Origin: Paraburkholderia nodosa
GTDB lineage: Bacteria; Pseudomonadota; Gammaproteobacteria; Burkholderiales; Burkholderiaceae
Direction: 5' to 3'
Assembly: GCF_001718195.1 (NCBI RefSeq)
Contig: NZ_MCNV01000006.1
Span: 248,001-312,000 of the forward strand
Length of the DNA: 64,000 nucleotides
The first letter of the stretch is position 1. Every line of letters begins with the position of its first letter. The position numbers and the translations under genes are program-made. Positions 32,433 through 41,141 of this stretch are shown one piece after another. The notes beneath the pieces are model-generated. The model made no database searches. It was not told the origin of the DNA and worked only from the letters and a program-made list of their open reading frames with translations.

Positions 32433-33971
32433 ATGACATCCAGCCCATCCCGGCGACCCGGCAAGCCGTCTCAAGGCAAAAAGAGTTCCGCATCCCCCGC
32501 GCGCCCGCAGGGCGCGGCGCCGGCGCGCAGCCACGCCGTGCACCTGGCCCCCGATTCGCTGGGCTTTGCGCTCGACCAGGCCGCTCATGCGGTCGGCGCG
32601 GTGCGCGCCGGTTCGGCCTTGCCTGGCGCGCTCGCGAGCGCCTTCGCCGCCTTGCGCGCCGACGTCGCGCCGCAGGCTCGCGGCGCTGTGCAGGACATCG
32701 CCTATCGCACCATGCGGCGGCTCGGCACGGTCGACTGGCTGATCCGGCAGCGCGTGAGCAAGGCGCCGCCGCAGCTCGTCGCGAACCTGCTCGCCTGCGC
32801 GCTGGCGTTGCTCGCCGAAGACGAGGCGAGCGCCGCCTACACGCCGTTTACGGTCGTCGATCAGGTCGTGCGCGCCGTGGGCGCGCGCCGCGAAATCGCC
32901 TTCGCGAAGGGGCTCGTCAATGCGGTACTGCGCGGATTTTTGCGCGAGCGCGACACCGCGCTTGCCGCTGCCCAGGCCGATGAAACCGCCCACTGGAACT
33001 ATCCGCGCTGGTGGATCGACGCGGTCCGCGCCGCGTGGCCCACGCAGTGGCAGGCGATTCTCGCCGCGGGCAACACGCAAGGCCCGCTCACGCTGCGCGT
33101 GAATGCGCGCCGCACGAGCGCCGCCGATTACGTCCAGCGGCTCGCCGCCGAAAACATCGCCGCCACGCAGATCGGCGAACACGCCGTGCGTCTGGCCGCC
33201 GCGTTGCCGGTGGATCGCATCCCCGGGTTCCTCGCGGGCGACGTGTCCGTGCAGGACGCCGGCGCGCAAGTGGCCGCACAAATCCTCGGCGTGCGTGACG
33301 GCATGCGTGTGCTCGACGCGTGTGCGGCGCCCGGCGGCAAGAGCGGCCATCTGCTCGAGCTTGCCGACATCGATCTGGTTGCGCTCGAAAGCGACGCCAC
33401 GCGCGCTGCGCGCATCGGCGAAAACTTCGCGCGCCTCGGTTTCGCGCAAGACGATCCCGCGCACCCCATGCGGCGCGCATCGATCGTGGTCGGCGACGCG
33501 GGCAATCCTGCCGCGTGGCATGACGGCGAAGGCTTCGATCGCATCCTCGCCGACGTGCCATGCTCGGCCTCGGGCATCGTGCGCCGTCATCCGGACATTC
33601 GCTGGCTGCGCCGCGAGAGCGACATCCCGGCGCTTGCCGCCGAGCAGCGCCGCATCGTCGATGCGCTGTGGCCGCTCGTGAAGCCGGGCGGCGAACTGCT
33701 GTACGTGACCTGTTCGATCTTCCCCGAGGAAGGCGAGGCGCAGGCGCGCTGGTTTGAAAGCACCCATGCGGATGCGGTACGATTGGACGCCCCGGGGCAA
33801 CTGCTGCCCGAGGCATTCGGCGCGCCGGCCCGGGGGCCAGAAGACGGCGCAGCCGGCGAAGCGCGGCACGATGCTGCTGCAAAGGCCGAAGTGACGACGA
33901 CTGTCTTTCCCGTTCCCGATCGCACCGCAGATCACGACGGATTCTTCTACGCGCGCTTTCAGAAACGGTGA
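32433..33971 (+). CDS. rsmB: 16S rRNA (cytosine(967)-C(5))-methyltransferase RsmB
   Basis: Makes m5C967 in 16S rRNA using SAM. 512 residues; the first 40 are a basic, Pro/Ser-rich extension. A NusB-like RNA-binding domain follows (about 45-190), ending VDQVVRAVGARREIAFAKGLVNAVLR. The Rossmann methyltransferase has motif I VLDACAAPGGKSGHLLEL (about 292-309), PCSASGIVRRHPDIRWLRR with one cysteine, and LLYVTCSIFPEEGE with the catalytic cysteine. The stop overlaps the GTG of the next gene (GTGA), so translation is probably coupled. Confidence 0.96.
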   Translation: MTSSPSRRPGKPSQGKKSSASPARPQGAAPARSHAVHLAPDSLGFALDQAAHAVGAVRAGSALPGALASAFAALRADVAPQARGAVQDIAYRTMRRLGTVDWLIRQRVSKAPPQLVANLLACALALLAEDEASAAYTPFTVVDQVVRAVGARREIAFAKGLVNAVLRGFLRERDTALAAAQADETAHWNYPRWWIDAVRAAWPTQWQAILAAGNTQGPLTLRVNARRTSAADYVQRLAAENIAATQIGEHAVRLAAALPVDRIPGFLAGDVSVQDAGAQVAAQILGVRDGMRVLDACAAPGGKSGHLLELADIDLVALESDATRAARIGENFARLGFAQDDPAHPMRRASIVVGDAGNPAAWHDGEGFDRILADVPCSASGIVRRHPDIRWLRRESDIPALAAEQRRIVDALWPLVKPGGELLYVTCSIFPEEGEAQARWFESTHADAVRLDAPGQLLPEAFGAPARGPEDGAAGEARHDAAAKAEVTTTVFPVPDRTADHDGFFYARFQKR

Positions 33972-34561
33972 CCATCAAACGCTTCTTCCCGCTGCGGTTC
34001 GCGGCCCTGATCTGGCTGGTGCTTGCCGTCGTCGGCTTCGTGGCCGCCGCGCCGGCGCGCGCCGACTCGATCTCGGTGCAGCGCGCGTCGCTCCAGGCCG
34101 ACAGCAACGGCTGGAGCCTCGACGCCCGTTTCGACTTCGACCTCAACAGCAGCCTGGAAGACGCGGTCAACAAGGGCATTCCGCTCTACTTCACCACCGA
34201 CTTCGAGCTCACGCGCGCGCGCTGGTACTGGTTCGACGAACAGCCGGTGAGCGTTTCGCAAAGCATTCGCCTGTCGTTCCAGCCGCTCACGCGCGAGTAC
34301 CGCGTCTCGAGCGGCGGTCTGCAGCTCGGCTTCTCGACGCTCGCAGAAGCGCTCGCGGTCATCAAGCACGTCACCTCGTGGCACGTGATCGATCGCAACG
34401 ACGTGCACGCCGGCGAAACGTACACGGCCTCGGTGCGCATGCAGCTCGACGTCGCGCTGATGCCCAAGCCGTTCCAGATCGACGCCGTGAACAACCGCGA
34501 CTGGAACCTCGCTTCCGACTGGAAGCGCTTCAACTTCACGGTGACCGAACGTGCTAAATAA
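33968..34561 (+). CDS. DUF4390 domain protein, exported
   Basis: 197 residues. It starts at GTG 33968, overlapping the rsmB stop. N-terminus FAALIWLVLAVVGFVAAAPARA is a signal peptide with a likely cleavage after ARA, so the product is periplasmic or membrane-anchored. The remainder is DUF4390: beta-rich, with GWSLDARFDFDLNSSLEDAVNKGIPLYF and WHVIDRNDVHAGETYTASVRMQLDV. Its end overlaps the start of the histidine kinase by 11 bp. The fixed position between rsmB and ntrY suggests it feeds a signal to the kinase, which is inference. Confidence 0.86.
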   Translation: MTIKRFFPLRFAALIWLVLAVVGFVAAAPARADSISVQRASLQADSNGWSLDARFDFDLNSSLEDAVNKGIPLYFTTDFELTRARWYWFDEQPVSVSQSIRLSFQPLTREYRVSSGGLQLGFSTLAEALAVIKHVTSWHVIDRNDVHAGETYTASVRMQLDVALMPKPFQIDAVNNRDWNLASDWKRFNFTVTERAK

Positions 34562-36971
34562 AGTACGCCGCGCCACCAGCTTCAGCAGCGTCGTCGTCAA
34601 GCTGCTCGTCTCCACCGTCGCGTTCACCGCGACGCTGCTGCTCGTCCTGCTCGCCGCGGCGAGCGCGAACACCGAGTTCTTCGACCGCTACTACGGCTGG
34701 CTCTACGCAGCCAATATCGTCGTCGCGCTGATCTTCCTGTCGGTGGTCACGGCGCTCATGATCGTGATCGTCGTGCGCTTGAGGCGCGGCAAGTTCGGCA
34801 CGCGGCTGCTCGCGAAGCTCGCGTTCTTCTTCGCGCTCGTGGGCGTGGTGCCGGGCGGCATCATCTATATCGTTTCCTATCAGTTCGTCTCGCGCTCGAT
34901 CGAGTCGTGGTTCGACGTGAACGTGGAAACCGCGCTCACCGCCGGCCTGAATCTCGGCCGCGGCATGCTCGACGCCTCGCTCTCCGACCTGCAAACCAAG
35001 GGCCGTCTGATGGCCGAGCAGATCGCGAACGGCGATTCGGCAGGCACGACGCTCACGCTGCTGCGCGCGCGCGATCAGTTCGGCGTGCAGGACGCGATGA
35101 TCGTCGAGCCGGTGCGCAGCATGTCGGGCGCGGCGCCCGACATGCACGTGGTGGCGCAGGCGTCGAGCAACTTCTCGTCGCTCATGCCCGCCGACATGCC
35201 CACGGCGCTCATGATCGATCAGGCGCGCGGGCGCGGCTATGCGGCGATCGAAGGCGAAGTGGATGGCGACCCGCATCAGCTTGGCTCGAAGGGCGCGCTT
35301 CGATTGCGGGTGGTCACCCGCATTCCCGATGCGAACACAACGGATCTGCAGCCGGTCGAGCGTTTCCTGCAGCTCGAGCAGCCGGTGCCGGCCGCGCTCG
35401 CGCGCAACGCCGACGCCGTGCAGCGCGCGTATCGCGAGTACCAGGAGAAGGCGCTCGGCCGCACGGGCTTGCGCAAGATGTATATCGGCACGCTCACACT
35501 CGCGCTCTTTCTCGCCACTTTCGTCGCGATGATGCTCGCGCTCGCCCTCGGCAACCAGCTCGCGAGGCCGCTCTTCCTGCTCGCGCAGGGCACGAAGGAA
35601 GTGACCGAGGGCGACTACACGCCCAAGCGCGAAATCAAGTCGCGCGACGAGCTGGGCTTCCTCACGCAGTCGTTCAACGCGATGACGCGCCAGCTTTCCG
35701 AAGCGCGCCAGGCCGTGGAGAAGAACCGCGTCGCGCTCGAGCATTCGAAGGCGTACCTCGAGAGCATTCTCGCGAACCTCACGGCGGGCGTGTTCGTGTT
35801 CGACCGGCAGTTCCGCCTCACGACGGCGAACCCCGGCGCGGAGCGCATTTTCCGTCAGCCGTTCCAGACGCAGCTCGGCGTCGCGCTCGATCACATCGGC
35901 GCGCTCACGGAGTTCGGCGCGATGGTGCGCAAGGCCTTCGCCGACCAGGAAGCTTCGCGCGGCGATGGCGATCAAGAGCGCGGCCATTGGCAGCAGCAGT
36001 TCTCCGTGCCGATTCCGGGCGAGACCGATCCGCTCACGCTGCTCGTGCGCGGCGCGCGCCTCGTATCCGACACGGGCCGCGACGCGGGCGACATGCAGAC
36101 CTCGGGCTACGTCGTGGTGTTCGACGACATCTCCGACGTGATCTCGGCGCAGCGCTCGGTGGCGTGGGGCGAAGTCGCGCGGCGTCTCGCGCACGAGATC
36201 AAGAATCCGCTCACGCCGATCCAGCTCTCGGCCGAACGCCTGCAGATGAAGCTCACCGACAAGCTCGCGCCCACCGACGCCGAAGTGCTCAGGCGCGGCG
36301 CGACCACCATCGTCAATCAGGTCGCGGCGATGAAGCAGATGGTCGACGACTTCCGCGATTACGCGCGCACGCCGCCGGCGGTGCTCGCGAACCTGCAGCT
36401 CAATGAACTCGTGAGCGAAGTGCTCACGCTCTACGGCGCGGAAGAAGGCAAGAGCGCGATCAAGGTCGAGCTCTCCGAGTTGCCCGTGATACGCGGCGAC
36501 GCGACACAATTGCGTCAGGTGATCCACAACCTGCTGCAAAACGCGCAGGACGCGGTGGCCGACACGCAGAATCCTCGCGTGACGCTCGAGACCCGCGCCG
36601 TAGAATACGGAGACCCCGACGCGCAAGGACGCACGCGCGTGGCGGTTCGTCTCACGGTATCGGACAACGGCCCGGGTTTCCCGGCGCGCATTCTCACGCG
36701 TGCGTTCGAACCCTATGTGACGACCAAGGCCAAAGGAACAGGACTCGGGCTTGCGATGGTCAAGAAGATCGTCGACGAGCACGGCGCGCGCATCGACATC
36801 CGCAATCGAATGAGAGCGGGCGATGTGATCGAAGGCGCGCAGATCTCGATTCTCTTTCTCCAGTTGGCAGACGATGCCGCCACGCCCGGACCCGGCCGAT
36901 CCGGGGAGGGGCAGGCGCGTGCCGAAGCGGAGCAAGGATCAAAAGCAACAGTGCAGACAAGGGCAGCGTAA
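34551..36971 (+). CDS. ntrY: NtrY-type sensor histidine kinase
   Basis: 806 residues, GTG start at 34551 inside the previous gene. Two to three N-terminal membrane helices (about 12-95), an extracytoplasmic loop, another helix near 310-330 followed by a HAMP-like linker, a PAS domain (about 405-520; YLESILANLTAGVFVFDRQ), HisKA with the phosphoacceptor histidine in RRLAHEIKNPLTPIQLSAERL (about 547), and HATPase_c with VIHNLLQNAQDAV, DNGPGFP and TKAKGTGLGLAMVKKI. This layout is that of NtrY (nitrogen/redox sensing). The cognate regulator starts at the next base, 36972. Confidence 0.93.
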   Translation: MLNKVRRATSFSSVVVKLLVSTVAFTATLLLVLLAAASANTEFFDRYYGWLYAANIVVALIFLSVVTALMIVIVVRLRRGKFGTRLLAKLAFFFALVGVVPGGIIYIVSYQFVSRSIESWFDVNVETALTAGLNLGRGMLDASLSDLQTKGRLMAEQIANGDSAGTTLTLLRARDQFGVQDAMIVEPVRSMSGAAPDMHVVAQASSNFSSLMPADMPTALMIDQARGRGYAAIEGEVDGDPHQLGSKGALRLRVVTRIPDANTTDLQPVERFLQLEQPVPAALARNADAVQRAYREYQEKALGRTGLRKMYIGTLTLALFLATFVAMMLALALGNQLARPLFLLAQGTKEVTEGDYTPKREIKSRDELGFLTQSFNAMTRQLSEARQAVEKNRVALEHSKAYLESILANLTAGVFVFDRQFRLTTANPGAERIFRQPFQTQLGVALDHIGALTEFGAMVRKAFADQEASRGDGDQERGHWQQQFSVPIPGETDPLTLLVRGARLVSDTGRDAGDMQTSGYVVVFDDISDVISAQRSVAWGEVARRLAHEIKNPLTPIQLSAERLQMKLTDKLAPTDAEVLRRGATTIVNQVAAMKQMVDDFRDYARTPPAVLANLQLNELVSEVLTLYGAEEGKSAIKVELSELPVIRGDATQLRQVIHNLLQNAQDAVADTQNPRVTLETRAVEYGDPDAQGRTRVAVRLTVSDNGPGFPARILTRAFEPYVTTKAKGTGLGLAMVKKIVDEHGARIDIRNRMRAGDVIEGAQISILFLQLADDAATPGPGRSGEGQARAEAEQGSKATVQTRAA

Positions 36972-37670
36972 ATGGCAACCATCCTGGTGGTAGACGATGA
37001 AATGGGCATCCGGGAATTGCTCTCGGAGATCCTCAGCGACGAAGGACACGTCGTGGAGCTCGCGGAAGATGCGCAGCAGGCGCGCGACTTCCGGCAGCGC
37101 CACGTGCCGGATCTCGTGCTGCTCGATATCTGGATGCCGGACACCGATGGCGTGACGCTGCTCAAGGAATGGGCCGCGCAGGGCCATCTCACCATGCCGG
37201 TCATCATGATGTCGGGGCACGCGACCATCGACACCGCCGTCGAGGCGACGAAGATCGGCGCGCTCAACTTCCTCGAAAAACCGATCGCGCTGCAAAAGCT
37301 GTTGAAGGCGGTCGAGCAGGGGCTCGCGCGCGGCACGGCCGCGCCGGTCGCGCCGGCCACAGCGGCGGCAGCGGGGAAGACGGCGGCGGGTGGACCCGCG
37401 GTCGTGGCATCGGCGGCGGCGCTGCCGGTACTGGGCGCCGACGGCGTCCATGGCATGCAGGCGGCGGCCACGCAAACGGCATCGATCTCGTTCGATATCC
37501 CGCTGCGCGATGCGCGCGACGCGTTCGAGCGCGCCTACTTCGAGTACCACCTCGCGCGCGAGAACGGCAGCATGACGCGCGTGGCCGAAAAAACGGGGCT
37601 TGAGCGTACGCACCTGTATCGCAAGCTCAAGCAGCTCGGCGTGGACCTCGGCAAGAGCAAGGGCGAATGA
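36972..37670 (+). CDS. response regulator, REC plus Fis-type HTH (NtrX position, no AAA+ domain)
   Basis: 232 residues. REC domain 1-120 with DD at 8-9, phosphoacceptor Asp in LVLLDIWMPD (D52) and Lys in NFLEKPIAL (about 104). An Ala/Gly-rich linker (about 120-165) joins directly to a Fis-type HTH: FDIPLRDARDAFERAYFEYHL and NGSMTRVAEKTGLERTHLYRKLKQLGVDL (about 180-225). The sigma-54-interacting AAA+ domain expected in an NtrX is absent; overall it looks like ActR/RegA-type regulators. It follows ntrY with no gap and is surely its partner. Output is probably direct promoter binding rather than sigma-54 activation. Confidence 0.92.
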   Translation: MATILVVDDEMGIRELLSEILSDEGHVVELAEDAQQARDFRQRHVPDLVLLDIWMPDTDGVTLLKEWAAQGHLTMPVIMMSGHATIDTAVEATKIGALNFLEKPIALQKLLKAVEQGLARGTAAPVAPATAAAAGKTAAGGPAVVASAAALPVLGADGVHGMQAAATQTASISFDIPLRDARDAFERAYFEYHLARENGSMTRVAEKTGLERTHLYRKLKQLGVDLGKSKGE

Positions 37671-37721
37671 ACGCGTGCAGGTGAGCGGCGCGGACAGGCG
37701 CGTCAATTTTGCGAAAGCCAC

Positions 37722-37750
37722 TTGGCAAGTGCTGATTTCACCGCTATAAT
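37722..37750 (+). promoter_or_regulatory. tRNA-Phe promoter
   Basis: TTGGCA (37722-37727), 17-bp spacer, perfect TATAAT (37745-37750), 14 bp before the tRNA. Confidence 0.85.
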
Positions 37751-37764
37751 CTTCTTTCTTCGTT

Positions 37765-37840
37765 GGCCCGGTAGCTCAGTTGGTAGAGCAGCGGATTGAA
37801 AATCCGCGTGTCGATGGTTCGATTCCGTCCCAGGCCACCA
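37765..37840 (+). tRNA. tRNA-Phe (anticodon GAA)
   Basis: 76 nt with CCA encoded. D-arm GCTC..GAGC, anticodon stem GCGGA / TCCGC around TTGAAAA (anticodon GAA), T-arm GATGG TTCGATT CCGTC. Acceptor strands are GGCCCGG and CCAGGCC, which gives a C5-A68 mismatch in the stem; the rest pairs. Strong promoter upstream and terminator downstream. Confidence 0.94.
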
Positions 37841-37846
37841 GAATGC

Positions 37847-37881
37847 AGCCCCAGGAGATCGTTCGATTCCTGGGGCTTTTT
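37847..37881 (+). terminator. terminator after tRNA-Phe
   Basis: AGCCCCAGGA / TCCTGGGGCT stem of 10 bp, 11-base loop, T5. The loop region repeats GTTCGATTCC from the tRNA T-arm (37817-37826 and 37861-37870). Confidence 0.85.
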
Positions 37882-38113
37882 CGTTGTGCGCGTTGTCCAG
37901 CGGCTTGAACTCCGGACATCGACGGTATCCGGGGTATAAGGGTGCGCCGATGCCCGTAGAAGGGCCCCGGCCTATACTGCATGAGCCGGCGCGGGGGTTG
38001 TCCCTGCCGGCCCGCCGGGCGCCGGGCGCCAGGCGACAAAAGCGGGCAAGGAAGCCAGCAAAGCGCCAGCAACGAAAGCATTCGCGCGGAAACCTCATAC
38101 ACGGAGTTTCACG

Positions 38114-38845
38114 GTGACTCGAACAGAAGCCAAAGGCGCGCTCGTCCTGTTTTCCGGCGGCCAGGATTCGGCCACGTGCCTCGCTTGGGCGCTCGACCGC
38201 TACCAGAGCGTCGAAACGCTCGGCTTCGATTACGGCCAGCGTCATCGCGTCGAACTGGAATGCCGCGAGGGTTTTCGCGCGGCGATCGCCAGCACGTTCC
38301 CCGAGTGGGGCGAGCGTCTCGGCGACGATCACATGATCGATCTCTCGGTGCTCGGCTCGATCAGCGACACGGCCATGACGCGCGAGATCGAGATCGAAAC
38401 CGCCGCGAGCGGCTTGCCGAACACCTTCGTGCCTGGCCGCAACCTGATGTTCATGCAGATCGCCGCGGCGATCGCTTATCGTCGCGGGCTCAAGGTGCTC
38501 GTGGGCGGGATGTGCGAAACCGACTTCTCGGGCTATCCCGACTGCCGCGACGACACGATGAAGGCGCTGCAGGTAGTGCTCAATCTCGGCATGGACACGC
38601 GCTTCGTGCTGGAAACGCCGCTCATGTGGCTCGACAAGGCCGATACATGGCGCCTCGCCGAAAAGCTGGGCGGCGAAGCGCTGGTGGATATGGTCCGCGT
38701 GGAAACGCACACCTGCTACCTGGGCGAGCGCGCGGAGCTTCACGCGTGGGGGTTCGGCTGCGGCGAGTGCCCGGCGTGCAAGTTGCGCAAGCGCGGGTAT
38801 GAAGCGTATCTCGCCGGCGAGAACGTGACGGAAGCCCCGGCCTGA
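38114..38845 (+). CDS. queC: 7-cyano-7-deazaguanine synthase QueC
   Basis: Last step to preQ0 in queuosine synthesis, converting 7-carboxy-7-deazaguanine with ATP and ammonia. 243 residues with GTG start at 38114 and a GGAG Shine-Dalgarno. PP-loop [15 protein letters not shown] (about 13-27) and the C-terminal zinc site [17 protein letters not shown] with three cysteines, plus THTCYLGE contributing the fourth. TATACT at 37973-37978 may be its -10. It leads the queC-queE-queD group. Confidence 0.96.
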   Translation: MTRTEAKGALVLFSGGQDSATCLAWALDRYQSVETLGFDYGQRHRVELECREGFRAAIASTFPEWGERLGDDHMIDLSVLGSISDTAMTREIEIETAASGLPNTFVPGRNLMFMQIAAAIAYRRGLKVLVGGMCETDFSGYPDCRDDTMKALQVVLNLGMDTRFVLETPLMWLDKADTWRLAEKLGGEALVDMVRVETHTCYLGERAELHAWGFGCGECPACKLRKRGYEAYLAGENVTEAPA

Positions 38846-39002
38846 GTGTTAGCCTCGGGCCGCGCGCGTCACTTTCGCGGTGAATGAATACGGCCAGGGC
38901 CGCGCACGGGCGGCGCGCCCCCCGCCGACACGATGATTTCGCGCCCGAGACCAACCGGCTTTGCACGCGCCTTGCGCGCATGAGCCAGAACCAGGCTGCA
39001 CG

Positions 39003-39635
39003 ATGACTTACGCGGTAAAGGAAATTTTCTACACATTGCAGGGCGAGGGCGCGAACGCCGGGCGTCCGGCCGTGTTCTGCCGGTTCGCCGGCTGCAATCT
39101 CTGGTCGGGCCGCGAGGAAGATCGCGAGCAGGCCGTTTGCCGCTTCTGCGACACCGACTTTGTCGGCACCGATGGCGAGAACGGCGGCAAATTCCGCACG
39201 CCGGAAGAACTCGTCGCGCAGATCGCCTCGCTCTGGCCCGAAGGCGAGGGCAACCGCTTCGTGGTCTGCACGGGCGGCGAGCCGATGCTGCAGATCGACC
39301 AGCCGTTCGTCGACGCGCTGCACGCCGCCGGTTTCGAGATCGCGATCGAAACGAACGGCTCGCTGCCGGTGCTGGAAACGATCGACTGGATCTGCGTGAG
39401 CCCGAAGGCCGACGCGCCGCTCGTCGTCACGAAGGGCAACGAGTTGAAGGTTGTCGTGCCGCAGGAGAACCAGCGCCTGGCCGACTATGCGAAGCTCGAT
39501 TTCGAGTATTTTCTCGTGCAGCCCATGGACGGCCCGTCGCGCGACCTGAACACGAAGCTCGCCATCGACTGGTGCAAGCGCCATCCGCAGTGGCGCCTGT
39601 CGATGCAGACCCACAAATACCTGAACATTCCCTGA
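39003..39635 (+). CDS. queE: 7-carboxy-7-deazaguanine synthase QueE
   Basis: Radical SAM enzyme that contracts 6-carboxytetrahydropterin to 7-carboxy-7-deazaguanine. 210 residues, starting MTYAVKEIFYTLQGEGANAG. Instead of CX3CX2C, the cluster cysteines sit in CNLWSGREEDREQAVCRFC, that is CX14CX2C, the variant described for Burkholderia multivorans QueE. CTGGEPMLQ is the SAM-binding GGE-type motif. queD follows after 28 bp. A farther in-frame start at 38961 is unconserved. Confidence 0.96.
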   Translation: MTYAVKEIFYTLQGEGANAGRPAVFCRFAGCNLWSGREEDREQAVCRFCDTDFVGTDGENGGKFRTPEELVAQIASLWPEGEGNRFVVCTGGEPMLQIDQPFVDALHAAGFEIAIETNGSLPVLETIDWICVSPKADAPLVVTKGNELKVVVPQENQRLADYAKLDFEYFLVQPMDGPSRDLNTKLAIDWCKRHPQWRLSMQTHKYLNIP

Positions 39636-39663
39636 TTCACGCGAATTTACCTGAAGAAGCGCC

Positions 39664-40110
39664 GTGCTGACGATCACCCGAAAACTCGAATTCGACGCGG
39701 GCCACCGCATCCCCGACCACCGCAGCCAGTGCCGTAATCTGCACGGCCATCGCTACGTGCTCGAAATCACGCTGGAAGGCGACCTCGTCGAAACCGAGGG
39801 CGCGCCCGACCGCGGCATGGTGATGGACTTCGCCGATGTGAAGTCGCTCGCGAACCAGCATCTCGTCGATCTGTGGGATCACGCGTTCCTCGTCTTCGCG
39901 GGCGACACGCAGGTGCGCGGCTTCCTCGAAACGCTGCCGGGCCACAAGACAGTCGTGATCGACCGCATTCCGACCGTGGAAAACCTCGCGGCCATCGCGT
40001 TCGACATTCTCGCGAACGTGTACGACGCGCACTATGGCGTGAATCTGCGCCTGCACAAGCTGCGCCTGTACGAGACGCCGAACTGCTGGGCCGAAGTCAC
40101 GCGCGACTGA
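39664..40110 (+). CDS. queD: 6-carboxytetrahydropterin synthase QueD
   Basis: Converts dihydroneopterin triphosphate to 6-carboxy-5,6,7,8-tetrahydropterin. 148 residues with GTG start. Zinc histidines are in DAGHRIPDH and NLHGHRYVLEI, the catalytic cysteine in QCRNLHGH, and the substrate-binding glutamate near the end in YETPNCWAEVT. It is the third gene of the que cluster. A 248-bp gap without a gene follows. Confidence 0.95.
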   Translation: MLTITRKLEFDAGHRIPDHRSQCRNLHGHRYVLEITLEGDLVETEGAPDRGMVMDFADVKSLANQHLVDLWDHAFLVFAGDTQVRGFLETLPGHKTVVIDRIPTVENLAAIAFDILANVYDAHYGVNLRLHKLRLYETPNCWAEVTRD

Positions 40111-40358
40111 CGCGAGCAGGACCCCGCCTCAGTCGTTTCACCCGCCGCTTCACCCTCGCTCCGACGACCCGCGCAAGGCGGGTTTCCGTGCCGACCGCCA
40201 GGTTTTTGTCGCGGTATGATCATTGCCGCAAGGCCTGCGCATCCCCGCGCGCGGCCCGACAAACACATAACGGAGCGAGACCTGCCGGCTGCCGCGCTGC
40301 CGGGCGACACCGCCCGCGCCTGGCGCGTGCGCCCCGCGGCCTCGCCGGGAGCACGGCG

Positions 40359-41141
40359 ATGAGCACCTTCACCAATCCCCTCAAGGAACGCCTCAAGGAG
40401 GCGGACGCGCTATTCGGCTTATGGCTTTCGATGGGCAGCGAGACCGCCGCCGAGGCGCTCGCGCACGCCGGCTTCGACTGGCTGTTGATCGACATGGAGC
40501 ACACGCCCAACGACAGCGCCGACACCATCGCGCAACTGCGCGCCATCGCGGCCGCGCATCTGCCCACCGAGCCCGTGGTGCGTCTGCCGGACAGCGAGCC
40601 GTGGCTCGTGAAGCATGTGCTCGACGCGGGCGCGCGCACGGTGATGTTCCCCAACGTGGCCTCGGCTGAAGAGGCCGCACGCGCTGTGAGCCTCACGCAG
40701 TACCCCGACGCGCGCACGCCCGGCGGCCAGCGCGGCGTGGCGGGCGTGGTGCGCGCGGCGGCCTACGGCATGCGGCGCGATTATCTTCAGGGCGCGAACG
40801 CGCAGATCGCGACGATCGTGCAGATCGAGTCGGCGGCGGCACTGGCCGAAGTCGAGAAGATCGCGAAGGTGCCGGGCGTCGACTGCCTGTTCGTGGGTCC
40901 CGCCGATCTGGCCGCGAGCCTCGGCCATCTCGGCGACTCGAAGCATCCGGACGTCGTCGCCGCCGTGCAGCGCATCGTCGCGGCCGCGCGCGAGGCGGGC
41001 GTCGCGGCAGGCATCTTCGCCATGGATGCGGCCGCCGCCAGGCAGTATCGCGAGATGGGTTTCAGCTTCATCGCCCTGGCCGCCGACGTGATATGGCTCG
41101 TGCGCGCGACACGCCAGGCGCTGCAGGAGGCGAGATCATGA
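40359..41141 (+). CDS. HpcH/HpaI aldolase family protein
   Basis: 260 residues, class II pyruvate-type aldolase of the HpcH/HpaI family (4-hydroxy-2-oxoheptanedioate or 2-keto-3-deoxy-sugar-acid aldolases). It shows GLWLSMGSETAAEALAHAGFDWLLIDMEH, where Asp/Glu/His contribute to the active site, PVVRLPDSEPWLVKHVLDAGARTVMFPN, and the metal ligand region IVQIESAAALAEVEKIAKVPGVDCLFVGPADLA. Substrate not assigned. The stop overlaps the ATG of the Sel1-repeat gene (ATGA), so they are co-translated. Confidence 0.9.
   Translation: MSTFTNPLKERLKEADALFGLWLSMGSETAAEALAHAGFDWLLIDMEHTPNDSADTIAQLRAIAAAHLPTEPVVRLPDSEPWLVKHVLDAGARTVMFPNVASAEEAARAVSLTQYPDARTPGGQRGVAGVVRAAAYGMRRDYLQGANAQIATIVQIESAAALAEVEKIAKVPGVDCLFVGPADLAASLGHLGDSKHPDVVAAVQRIVAAAREAGVAAGIFAMDAAAARQYREMGFSFIALAADVIWLVRATRQALQEARS

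Noticed and set aside
34554..36935. Minus-strand open frame of about 793 codons opposite ntrY
   Set aside because: Antisense shadow; the plus strand encodes clear kinase motifs.
36940..37400. Frameshift that removed an AAA+ domain from the NtrX-position regulator
   Set aside because: The REC and Fis parts are in one continuous frame and the spacing leaves no room for an AAA+ domain; it looks like a genuine short regulator.
37882..38113. preQ1 riboswitch upstream of queC
   Set aside because: No preQ1-I (short stem with A-rich tail) or preQ1-II pattern; only a possible TATACT -10.
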